Shown: in pieces, positions 1 through 5,785 of the stretch | How positions within the stretch are numbered: position 1 is the first letter of the stretch | How the letters are laid out: each line of letters opens with the position of its first letter | Assembly (NCBI GenBank): GCA_903831165.1 | Contig: CAIKWV010000374.1 | Span: forward strand, 1 to 6,568 | Length of the DNA: 6,568 bases | Direction of reading: 5' to 3' | Source of the DNA: an uncultured cyanobacterium | Lineage (GTDB): Bacteria > Cyanobacteriota > Cyanobacteriia > PCC-6307 > Cyanobiaceae | Notes under the pieces: generated by a model | Database searches by the model: none | Told to the model about the DNA's origin: nothing | What the model saw: the letters and a program-made list of their open reading frames with translations, nothing else | Position numbers and translations under genes: made by a program

Positions 1-121
1 AGCGCACGACCACCGGATACCGGATGCCGGATGTGTCAACGGTGGCCACGGTGCCGACTTCGTTGAACCAGTAGGACTCGGGACGCTTGATGCGTACTTT
101 GTCGCCGCGGGAGATGGCCAT
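1..121 (-). CDS. psaE: Photosystem I reaction center subunit IV (PsaE), N-terminal part
   Basis: Reading the minus strand from the ATG at 121-119 gives 40 residues, beginning [18 protein letters not shown] and continuing through [10 protein letters not shown] to GIRYPVVVR. This is the characteristic N-terminus of PsaE, the small SH3-fold subunit on the stromal (cytoplasmic) face of photosystem I. PsaE helps dock ferredoxin or flavodoxin and supports cyclic electron flow (known for the family). PsaE is normally about 70 residues in cyanobacteria, so a bit more than half is visible; the C-terminus and stop lie beyond the left edge. The reading frame is intact with no odd residues. No Shine-Dalgarno sequence is visible before the ATG, which is common in cyanobacteria. 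The gene diverges from the neighbouring plus-strand gene, so its promoter must lie in 122-277 or within that gene. Confidence 0.96.
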   Translation of the reverse strand, partial: MAISRGDKVRIKRPESYWFNEVGTVATVDTSGIRYPVVVR

Positions 122-230
122 CGCTGCTGGAAAGGGATCGGGTGGCTTTCGCTGCGACCCTACCTGCGTTGAAGCGCCTCGATCGGCCGGGCGTCACGAT
201 TCGTCGCCGCAGGATCGGTGGAGCCCGCGT

Positions 231-256
231 GGCAGCATCGCCCCATTGCTGCTGCC
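231..256 (+). other. Inverted repeat (hairpin) in the leader of the 278 gene
   Basis: GGCAGCA at 231-237 is perfectly complementary to TGCTGCC at 250-256, giving a 7 bp stem with a 12-nt loop. It adjoins and shares its last base with a second hairpin at 256-272. The pairing is directly visible. A role, such as translation control of the downstream gene or an operator for the divergent pair, is inference. Short GC-rich repeats arise easily in DNA of this composition. Confidence 0.35.
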
Positions 257-272
257 GGCGCCTTCGGCGTCG
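256..272 (+). other. GC-rich hairpin immediately upstream of the ATG at 278
   Basis: Bases 256-262 (CGGCGCC) pair with 266-272 (GGCGTCG) around the 3-nt loop TTC. This makes a 7 bp stem with one G-T wobble at 258/270. It ends five bases before the ATG at 278, where the ribosome-binding site would normally be, so in RNA it could hinder initiation. No Shine-Dalgarno sequence is present there. Function is inferred only. Confidence 0.35.
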
Positions 273-277
273 CCCCC

Positions 278-1309
278 ATGAGCCAGAACGAGGCGCCCGT
301 GCTCGACCTCGAGCTGCCGGATCCCGACAGTGACACGATCAGCAACTTGGAGTTTCTGGCCCAGCTGGAGGAGGCCTGGGCCGTCTGCGATCGCTTCGAT
401 CTGCAGACCGAAATCTGGCGGGGACGCATTTTGGTGGCCGTGCGCGATCGCGAGAAGCGCGGCGGCGAGGGCCGGGGCACCGGTTTTCTGCAGTGGTTGC
501 GGGAGCGGGAGATCAGCAAGACCCGCGCCTACACCTTGATCCAGCTGGCCGAATCGGCCGACCGCATGCTCGGCGATGGGGTGCTGGAGGTGGACAGCGT
601 CAACCTGTTCTCCAAGCGCGCCTTCCTGGAGACGGCCCAGGCCGAACCGGAGGTGCAGCAGATGATCGGTGAGGCCGCCAATGAGGGGCAGCAGATCACC
701 CGCAAGCAGGTGCGGCGCCTCTCGGATGAGTTCACCGCCGCCACCAGCCCGCTGCTGCCCGAGGAGATCCGCCAGCGCACGGCCGACAACCTGTTGCCCC
801 CCCGCGCCGTGGCCCCCCTGGTCAAGGAGCTGGCCAAGCTGCCCGAGGGCCAGCAGGAGGATCTGCGCCGGGTGCTGCGCGAGGAGCCGGAGCTGGAGCG
901 GGTCAAGGATGTGACCATGACCGCCCGCTGGCTCAGCAAGACCAGCGAATCGGGTCTGGCGGTGCGCGCCTTCCAGCAGGGGGATCTGGACCTGGACAAG
1001 GCGATTCAGGAGGCCCAGCGTCTTGATGCCCTCGGCATCCTTTCGGATGCGGTGTACCAGGCCCAGCAGGTGGAGAGCGCCGTGCTCAAGCTCCATACCA
1101 GCTGGCGCCGGCTGGGCGGCCTGCAGGAGCGGCTCTGGGTGGAGAGCGGCAGCAGCACCCCCCATCTGCGCGATGTGCTCAATGCGCTCCAGACCCTCAG
1201 CGGCCCCACCATGCGGGTGTCCCTGGGGGAGCTCTCCGGCGGCAAGCGGGTGCGGCTGCAGATCGTGGAGGAGGCCCCGGACCAACTGGAGCCCCCGGCG
1301 CTGCCCTGA
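278..1309 (+). CDS. Conserved-type hypothetical protein with putative DUF3102/ParB-like DNA-binding region
   Basis: I do not recognise this 343-residue soluble protein by name. There is no signal peptide or membrane segment. Residues about 47-92 follow the pattern of DUF3102-type helix-turn-helix segments: a helix ending in GRILVAVRDREK, then GFLQWLREREISKTRAY and LIQLAESAD. This compares with the family pattern 'G-x-F-x-x-W-L...S-x-R-T-A-x-x-Y-x-x-L-A'. A second possible DNA-contacting helix is ITRKQVRRLSDEF at 140-152. The remainder (about 160-343) is Leu/Glu/Gln/Arg-rich and mostly helical-looking, with KELAKLPEGQQEDLRRVLREE near the middle. The ATG at 278 is preferred over the in-frame GTG at 218, because the extra 20 residues are low-complexity and overlap two hairpins. 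recQ follows on the same strand after 72 bp, and psaE diverges. A DNA-binding or nucleoid-associated role is inference. DUF3102 membership is from memory of the pattern, not a search. Confidence 0.85.
   Translation: MSQNEAPVLDLELPDPDSDTISNLEFLAQLEEAWAVCDRFDLQTEIWRGRILVAVRDREKRGGEGRGTGFLQWLREREISKTRAYTLIQLAESADRMLGDGVLEVDSVNLFSKRAFLETAQAEPEVQQMIGEAANEGQQITRKQVRRLSDEFTAATSPLLPEEIRQRTADNLLPPRAVAPLVKELAKLPEGQQEDLRRVLREEPELERVKDVTMTARWLSKTSESGLAVRAFQQGDLDLDKAIQEAQRLDALGILSDAVYQAQQVESAVLKLHTSWRRLGGLQERLWVESGSSTPHLRDVLNALQTLSGPTMRVSLGELSGGKRVRLQIVEEAPDQLEPPALP
387..394. repeat. HIP1 octamer GCGATCGC
   Basis: A perfect highly iterated palindrome 1 site, within the coding sequence of the 278 gene. 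HIP1 is strongly over-represented in many cyanobacterial genomes, so it supports the assignment of the window. Confidence 0.8.
444..451. repeat. HIP1 octamer GCGATCGC
   Basis: A second perfect HIP1 palindrome, 57 bp after the first and also inside the 278 gene. Confidence 0.8.
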
Positions 1310-1381
1310 GCCAGTCCCTGTTGGTGCTGCGCCCCACTCCATATCTGGTGCGGGCTATGGTCGGGAGACGCCACAGCTGGG
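1310..1381 (+). other. Short intergenic gap between the 278 gene and recQ
   Basis: This 72 bp gap separates two same-strand genes. I see no strong terminator and no convincing -35/-10 pair. TATGGT at 1356-1361 is a weak -10 lookalike without a partner. A purine patch GGGAG at 1363-1367 could serve as a distant ribosome-binding site for the GTG start at 1382. Cotranscription of the two genes is plausible but not shown. Confidence 0.45.
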
Positions 1382-2887
1382 GTGAGGTTGGCATCGGATC
1401 CACTCGACGCCGCCCTCAAACGCCATTTCGGCTGGGACGAATTCCGACCGGGCCAGAGGCCGGTGGTCGAGGCCCTGCTGGCGGGGCGGGATTGTCTGGC
1501 GGTGCTGCCCACCGGCGCCGGTAAATCGCTCTGCTATCAGCTGCCGGCCCTGGTGCGTGAGGGGTTGGTGCTGGTGATCTCACCGCTGGTGGCCCTGATG
1601 CAGGATCAGGTGAGCCAGCTCCAGGCCCGGGGCATCGCCGCCGCCTGCCTGCATCGGGGGCTGGAATTCGCCGAGCGCCGTGCCCTGCTGGAACGGCTGC
1701 GCCAGAACCGTCTGCGGCTGTTGTATCTGGCGCCCGAGCGCCTGCAGGTGGAGGCCACCCGCCAGCTGCTCGAAGACGTGCTGGAGGCGGGTCAGGTGGT
1801 GGCCCTGGCTGTGGACGAGGCCCATTGCATCAGCGCCTGGGGCCATGATTTCCGCCCTGACTACCGGCGTCTGGGCCAGCTGCGCAGCCTCTGCCCCGGC
1901 GTGCCGCTGGTGGCCCTCAGCGCCACCGCCGCCCCCCGGGTGCGGGCCGATGTGATCCGGATGCTGCAGCTGCGGCGCCCCCTGGTGCAGGTGCGCTCCG
2001 CCCGGCGGCACAACCTGGAGTACACGATGCGCCTGCGGCCGCCCGAGCCCCTGGAGGAGGTGTTGGAGGCCGTGGCGGAAGCGCGGGGGGCAGTGCTGAT
2101 CTACGCCCGCACGCGCCGCTCGGTGGAGCAGTGGGCGGCGCGCCTCGATCAGGCCGGGGTGGCCGCGATCGCCTATCACGCCGGCATGGATCCCCCCAGT
2201 CGCCAGCTGGCCCTGGAGCATTTCCAGAACCATCCAACACCTGTGCTGGTGGCCACCGTGGCCTTCGGCATGGGGGTGGATCGGCCCGATGTGGGCCTGG
2301 TGCTGCACCTCGATCTGCCCGCCAGCCCGGAGGGATACCTGCAGGAGTCGGGCCGGGCCGGCCGCGATGGCCTGCCGGCTCGCTGCCTGGTGCTGTTCGA
2401 TCCGGCCGATCGGGTCCGCCTGGGCTGGGCGATGCGGGCGGCGGTGCAGCAGCTCAGCGAAGCCCAGCGCCGCCAGGAACAGCAGCGGCTGGAATTGGCC
2501 CACCGCCAGCTGCGGCGCATGGAGGCTGTGGCTGAAGGCGATGGCTGCAGGGAGCAGGCCCTGCTGCTGTCCGTGGGAGAGCTGGAGGCCCCCTGCGGCC
2601 GCTGTGACAACTGCCGCTCCAGCCGCACCCGTCGCGACTGGTCCGAGCAGGTGTCCCAGGTGCTGGCCGCCCTGGAGGAGCGCAGCGGCCGCGACCTGCG
2701 GGCCCTGGTGGAGGAACTCTCCACGGCCCATGGCCCCGAGGGGGAGGAGCCCTGGGGTTGGCTGGCCCGGCGCCTGGTGCAGGAGGAACTGATCAGCGAG
2801 AGCGACGACGGCGCCCAGCGCCTCTGGCTGCGCTCCACGGGGCGCCATTACCTCAGGGCTCCCTGGCCCCTGCGCTGGGCCGCCTGA
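1382..2887 (+). CDS. recQ: RecQ-family ATP-dependent DNA helicase (no HRDC domain)
   Basis: This is a 501-residue superfamily 2 helicase that unwinds DNA 3'-to-5' in recombination and stalled-fork repair (family knowledge). Visible motifs: motif 0 FGWDEFRPGQ (16-25), Walker A PTGAGKS (43-49), Ia ISPLVALMQDQV (66-77), DEAH (145-148) followed directly by the RecQ aromatic-rich loop CISAWGHDFRPDY (149-161), III SATA (180-183), V VATVAFGMGVDRPD (290-303) and VI QESGRAGRDG (321-330). Zinc ligands are Cys389, 405, 408 and 411, nearly the spacing of E. coli RecQ. Residues about 415-490 look like a short winged helix. The protein then ends, whereas E. coli RecQ (about 610 residues) continues into an HRDC domain. 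The start is GTG at 1382; TTG at 1388 is an alternative. The gene converges on the LysM gene, with 19 bp between stops. Confidence 0.95.
   Translation: MRLASDPLDAALKRHFGWDEFRPGQRPVVEALLAGRDCLAVLPTGAGKSLCYQLPALVREGLVLVISPLVALMQDQVSQLQARGIAAACLHRGLEFAERRALLERLRQNRLRLLYLAPERLQVEATRQLLEDVLEAGQVVALAVDEAHCISAWGHDFRPDYRRLGQLRSLCPGVPLVALSATAAPRVRADVIRMLQLRRPLVQVRSARRHNLEYTMRLRPPEPLEEVLEAVAEARGAVLIYARTRRSVEQWAARLDQAGVAAIAYHAGMDPPSRQLALEHFQNHPTPVLVATVAFGMGVDRPDVGLVLHLDLPASPEGYLQESGRAGRDGLPARCLVLFDPADRVRLGWAMRAAVQQLSEAQRRQEQQRLELAHRQLRRMEAVAEGDGCREQALLLSVGELEAPCGRCDNCRSSRTRRDWSEQVSQVLAALEERSGRDLRALVEELSTAHGPEGEEPWGWLARRLVQEELISESDDGAQRLWLRSTGRHYLRAPWPLRWAA
2165..2172. repeat. HIP1 octamer GCGATCGC
   Basis: The third perfect HIP1 palindrome in the window, inside the second helicase domain of recQ. 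None occur in the three right-hand minus-strand genes. Confidence 0.8.
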
Positions 2888-2896
2888 TCGGCGCCC
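2877..2896. terminator. Possible bidirectional terminator hairpin between recQ and the LysM gene
   Basis: GGGC (2877-2880) plus GCC (2882-2884) pair with GGC (2890-2892) plus GCCC (2893-2896). This gives seven G-C pairs with one bulged C at 2881 and a 5-nt loop TGATC. The loop contains the recQ stop codon (2885-2887). The hairpin sits where two convergent transcripts would end. There is no T-run on either strand, so it is not a classical intrinsic terminator. A palindrome CGCCCGGGCG at 2892-2901 overlaps its right arm and offers alternative pairing. Confidence 0.3.
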
Positions 2897-2906
2897 GGGC
2901 GGGGCG

Positions 2907-4280
2907 TCAGCTGCGGTTGCGGCAGTAGTCGTTGACCAGTTGCAGCTCAAAGTCGGCGCTGGGGTCATCCCAGGTCTTCCAGTCGCCGGTCGGGGTCGTG
3001 GCGTTGAGCTTGCGGGCCCCGCAATTGATGGCCATGTACAGCGACTGGCCCTGGGCATTGAGGGTCGGGGCCACCATGCTGCCGCCCATCGGCTGCCAGC
3101 CGGTCCAGTCCACCTGCAGTGGGCCATAGGTGCGCCAGTCCGGCTTGCCGGCCCCCGGCGACACGGCGGTGGTGGCGGCACGGGGCGCCGTGGCCACCGT
3201 GGCCACCGGCCTGCTGGTGATGGTCGGCCTGACCGCCACCGGGCTGACCGAGCGGGTGGTGGCGGTGTCGCTGACGGCGGTGAACGCCTGGCTGCGGCGG
3301 ATCTCCGTTCGGCCGGTGGAGCTGGCAGCAGTGCTGCTGGAGGCCAGCGTGGTGGCGGCGATCGGTCGGGCCGCCTCAAACGTCTTGGCGGTGGTGGTCG
3401 AGGCGCTGCTGGCGATGGACCTGGCTGCTGTGCTCGTGGCAGCTGAGGCCGTGTCTGCCGTGCTGGTGGCGGCGGTGCTGCGCAGGCTCGGGCGACTGCC
3501 GATCGGCGAGGACGGCGTCGGGGTCGCGCTGGCCCTGGTTTCAGGCGTGGGCTCGGCGTCAACGGCAGCGATGGCCGTGGATCGTGCCGGTGCCGCCGCC
3601 GCGGTCGACACCGGCCGGGTTGCGCTGGTGGGCCTGGGCCGGGGAGCCACGGGCTGGGCTGCCAGCGGCTGGCTGACGACGGGCTTGGGGCTGGCGGGCC
3701 TGCTCACCGGCGGGTTGCCCTTGAGCTTGAGCCGGGTGCCCGCTTCGACGTGGTCCGGGTCATTGATGGCGTTGATGGCGATCAGCTTGCTCAGGCCGAT
3801 GCCGTAGCCATTGGCGATCACGGAGAGACTTTCGCCGGACTGCACCACATGCTCGCTGGCCCCCCGGCGGAAGCCGGAGGCCGTGGTGGCGGACTTGCTC
3901 GGGCCGCTGACCAGCAGCGTCTGCCCCGATTCGACGTGATCGGCGTTGCTGAGGCCGTTGAGCTTCATCAACTGGTTGACGTTCATGCCGTGGCGATCGG
4001 CGATCTCCGAGAGGGTCTCGCCGTCCCGGACGGTCACCCGGCCTGATGCGCTGACGCCGCTGGAGCGGCCGCCGGCCGCGCCCGGCACCTTGAGGCTCTG
4101 CCCCGATTCGACGTGATCGGCGTTGCTGAGACCGTTGAGCTTCATCAACTGGTTGACGCTCAGGCCGTAGCGATCGGCGATCTCCGAGAGGGTTTCACCC
4201 TCTTTCACGGTCACCTGTCCGGCGAAGGCCGGCAGGGGCAACACCAGGGCCAGAGCCAGGGCGACGAGAGAGCGACGCAT
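2907..4280 (-). CDS. Secreted protein with three LysM domains, Ser/Thr/Ala linker and a Trp/Cys C-terminal domain
   Basis: This 457-residue protein starts with a classical signal peptide (Arg2-Arg3, a Leu/Ala core, likely cleavage after AFA at 18-20), so it should act in the periplasm or outside. Three LysM modules, which bind peptidoglycan or other N-acetylglucosamine polymers, lie at about 22-65, 81-124 and 143-187. The first two are almost identical (shared core NQLMKLNGLSNADHVESG); the third has diverged (AINAINDPDHVEAG). Residues about 188-380 form a low-complexity Ala/Thr/Ser/Pro/Arg linker. The last 77 residues (381-457) look like a folded domain, with Trp382, 392, 395, 434 and 437 and two cysteines (420, 453) that could form a disulfide. 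I see no peptidase or amidase motif, so it is probably a wall-binding or structural protein rather than a hydrolase. The aldehyde dehydrogenase gene lies 98 bp upstream on the same strand. Confidence 0.92.
   Translation of the reverse strand: MRRSLVALALALVLPLPAFAGQVTVKEGETLSEIADRYGLSVNQLMKLNGLSNADHVESGQSLKVPGAAGGRSSGVSASGRVTVRDGETLSEIADRHGMNVNQLMKLNGLSNADHVESGQTLLVSGPSKSATTASGFRRGASEHVVQSGESLSVIANGYGIGLSKLIAINAINDPDHVEAGTRLKLKGNPPVSRPASPKPVVSQPLAAQPVAPRPRPTSATRPVSTAAAAPARSTAIAAVDAEPTPETRASATPTPSSPIGSRPSLRSTAATSTADTASAATSTAARSIASSASTTTAKTFEAARPIAATTLASSSTAASSTGRTEIRRSQAFTAVSDTATTRSVSPVAVRPTITSRPVATVATAPRAATTAVSPGAGKPDWRTYGPLQVDWTGWQPMGGSMVAPTLNAQGQSLYMAINCGARKLNATTPTGDWKTWDDPSADFELQLVNDYCRNRS
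3920..4038 (-). repeat. Internal direct repeat, copy encoding LysM module 2
   Basis: This 119 bp segment matches 4097-4215 at 108 of 119 positions by direct counting, with an offset of 177 bp (exactly 59 codons). The first 62 bases differ at one position only. Differences cluster at the end encoding the start of the LysM module. It keeps the reading frame and indicates a module duplication or gene conversion. Confidence 0.9.
4097..4215 (-). repeat. Internal direct repeat, copy encoding LysM module 1
   Basis: This is the partner of the repeat at 3920-4038, about 91% identical. Two codon differences give amino-acid changes near the middle (GLSVNQ here versus GMNVNQ in the other copy). The segment encoding LNGLSNADHVESG is almost base-for-base the same. 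Confidence 0.9.
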
Positions 4281-4378
4281 GGGCGCTACGGGTGGGAGTC
4301 TGGCGGCACCATAAGGAGCATTGCCGCTGGGATCCAGTCCCCTTCCTGAATCCTTTCCGGCAATGGCGCCAGCGGGGC
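4281..4378. other. Intergenic gap between aldehyde dehydrogenase and LysM genes
   Basis: This 98 bp gap separates two minus-strand genes. It holds an 8 bp inverted repeat with a long loop (listed separately). A weak -10-like TATGGT is on the minus strand at 4313-4308, without a clear -35. No Shine-Dalgarno sequence precedes the LysM ATG. Whether the LysM gene has its own promoter cannot be decided by reading. Confidence 0.45.
4319..4365 (-). other. Inverted repeat CATTGCCG/CGGCAATG
   Basis: CATTGCCG at 4319-4326 is the exact reverse complement of CGGCAATG at 4358-4365, with 31 bases between. Inside the loop is a smaller hairpin, CTGG (4327-4330)/CCAG (4334-4337). It starts 14 bases past the aldehyde dehydrogenase stop and lies 38 bases before the LysM start. 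It could be a weak terminator for the former or an operator for the latter. There is no T-run after it on the minus strand. Confidence 0.3.
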
Positions 4379-5785
4379 TCAGCCCAGCAGGCGCCGGATC
4401 AGGTCCAACTTGCCCGCATAGGGGGGATAGCGGATCGGCAGATCCAGCCAGAAGCTGCGCTGCAGCACGCTGCGGCGATGGGAGAAGGTCAGAAAACCCG
4501 CCTCACCGTGGTACGTGCCCATGCCGCTCTCGCCCACACCGCCGAAGGGCAGCTGGGGCAGGCCCCCGTGCAGCACCACATCGTTGAAGCAGACACTGCC
4601 GGAGCTGGTCTGATCGAGCAGTTGCTCGCGGGCCTGCCGGCCCCCGCCATAGAGATAGATGGTGAGGGGCTTGCTGCCGCGCCGCACCCGCTCCAGGGCC
4701 TCCTCCAGGTTGGCCACGACGATCACCGGCAGCAGGGGACCGAACAGTTCCTCCTGCATCAGCGGATCCCGATCGGGGTCCTCCACGGCCAGCAGGGTGG
4801 GCTCGATGCGGCGCCGGGCCCGGTCACTGCGGCCCCCCACCAGCACCTGGCCCCGCTCACGGGCACCGGCCAGCAGCGCCTCAAGCCGCTCGAACTGAGC
4901 ATTGTTGACCAGGCTGGTCAGGTCCTCGCTGGCCAGGGGATCGGCGCCGTAGAACTGGCGCCAGGCCGCGGCGATGGCCGCCACCAGGGGCTCCCGTTGC
5001 CCGGGCGTCACCAGCAGGTGGTCCGGGGCGATGCAGGTCTGGCCGGCATTAATGCCCTTGCCCCAGGCCAGGCGCCGGGCGGTGGTGCTGAGGTCGGCGT
5101 CCTCCAGCACGATCGCCGGACTCTTGCCCCCCAGCTCCAGGGTCACCGGGGTCAGGTGGGGGGCGGCGGCGGCCAGCACCAGCCGGCCCACCCGGGCGCC
5201 ACCGGTGAAGAAGATGTGATCGAAGCGCTCCTGCAGCAGCTCGGCGGCGACCGCTCCATCGCCTTCCACCACCTGCACCGTCTCCGACGGGAAGTGCTGC
5301 TGCACCAGGCGGTGGATCAGGGCCGCGGTGTGGGGGGTGTGCTCGGAGGGCTTGAGCACGGCCGTGTTGCCGGCGGCCAGGGCGCTCACCAGCGGGATCA
5401 GGCAGAGCTGGAACGGGTAGTTCCAGGGCCCGATGATCAACACACAGCCGAGGGGTTCGGGCCGCAGCCGGGCGCTGCCGGGCCAGGCCCAGACCGGCAG
5501 GCCAACCGGGGTCGACCGCATCCAGCGCCGCAGATGGCGCCGGGCGTGCTTCAGCTCCTGGGTGACACCGATCAGCTCGTAGGCGGCCTCCACCGGTGGT
5601 TTGTTCAGGTCCAGGGCCAGCGCCTCCAGCAGCGGCTGGGCGGCGGCGTCGAGCAACGCCTGAAGGCGATCCAGCTGCTCCAGCCGCCAGGCGAGGCTGC
5701 GGGTGTCGCCGCGGCAGACCGGGGCGCCCATGGCGGCGATCGACACGGACAGGGCTGGGGCTGAGGGTGCCTGGAGGCTGGTCAT
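4379..5785 (-). CDS. Class-3 (fatty-aldehyde type) NAD(P)-dependent aldehyde dehydrogenase
   Basis: This 468-residue enzyme should oxidise medium/long-chain aldehydes to carboxylic acids with NAD(P)+. The ALDH fold is complete: cofactor-binding GPWNYP (119-124, Asn122) and LKPSE (144-148, Lys145), general base Glu217 in LELGGKSP, catalytic Cys251 in NAGQTCIAP, cofactor-ribose Glu346 in QEELFGP, and the terminal LPFGGVGESGMGTYHG stretch. The C-terminal IRYPPY segment and overall length fit the class-3/ALDH3 group. That group includes cyanobacterial enzymes such as slr0091 of Synechocystis, reported to act on alkanals and apocarotenals; the exact substrate here is inference. No signal peptide, and no clear C-terminal membrane anchor. 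ATG at 5785 is chosen because it overlaps the upstream stop as ATGA (5785-5782), a translational-coupling arrangement; Met19 is an alternative. Confidence 0.95.
   Translation of the reverse strand: MTSLQAPSAPALSVSIAAMGAPVCRGDTRSLAWRLEQLDRLQALLDAAAQPLLEALALDLNKPPVEAAYELIGVTQELKHARRHLRRWMRSTPVGLPVWAWPGSARLRPEPLGCVLIIGPWNYPFQLCLIPLVSALAAGNTAVLKPSEHTPHTAALIHRLVQQHFPSETVQVVEGDGAVAAELLQERFDHIFFTGGARVGRLVLAAAAPHLTPVTLELGGKSPAIVLEDADLSTTARRLAWGKGINAGQTCIAPDHLLVTPGQREPLVAAIAAAWRQFYGADPLASEDLTSLVNNAQFERLEALLAGARERGQVLVGGRSDRARRRIEPTLLAVEDPDRDPLMQEELFGPLLPVIVVANLEEALERVRRGSKPLTIYLYGGGRQAREQLLDQTSSGSVCFNDVVLHGGLPQLPFGGVGESGMGTYHGEAGFLTFSHRRSVLQRSFWLDLPIRYPPYAGKLDLIRRLLG

Larger units (their letters stand above)
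122..277. other. Divergent intergenic region between psaE and the 278 gene
   Basis: This 156 bp region should hold the psaE promoter (minus strand) and the promoter of the gene starting at 278 (plus strand). I see no good sigma-70 pair for either. The best psaE -10-like hexamer is TAGGGT on the minus strand at 162-157, without a matching -35. The right half contains two adjacent inverted repeats, listed separately. No RpaB-type direct repeat (HLR1) is visible, although such sites often control photosystem I genes. The extent of the region depends on choosing the ATG at 278 rather than the in-frame GTG at 218. Confidence 0.6.

Noticed and set aside
218..277. GTG at 218 as the start of the hypothetical protein
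   Set aside because: It would add 20 low-complexity residues encoded across two hairpins. The ATG at 278 gives a more natural acidic N-terminus. It is not excluded outright.
122..277. RpaB/HLR1-type high-light regulatory repeat upstream of psaE
   Set aside because: I looked for paired TTACA-like half-sites on both strands and found none in this GC-rich stretch.
194..1342. 382-codon minus-strand frame opposite the 278 gene
   Set aside because: It is Leu/Gly/His/Gln-rich without recognisable domains. The plus-strand protein has a natural composition and an HTH-like segment.
1580..3562. 660-codon open frame on the minus strand across recQ and the LysM gene end
   Set aside because: It is antisense to two well-supported genes, and its translation is Pro/Arg/Gln/His-rich noise with no domain. 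Long shadow frames are common in DNA this GC-rich.
3130..3807. Hydrophobic plus-strand frame (225 codons) resembling a membrane protein
   Set aside because: The Val/Ala/Leu/Gly richness is the antisense reading of the Ala/Thr/Ser linker of the LysM protein; there is no start context or family resemblance.
4292..5764. 490-codon open frame on the plus strand opposite the aldehyde dehydrogenase
   Set aside because: The translation is Gly/Gln/His-rich without motifs, while the minus strand encodes a complete ALDH with all catalytic residues.
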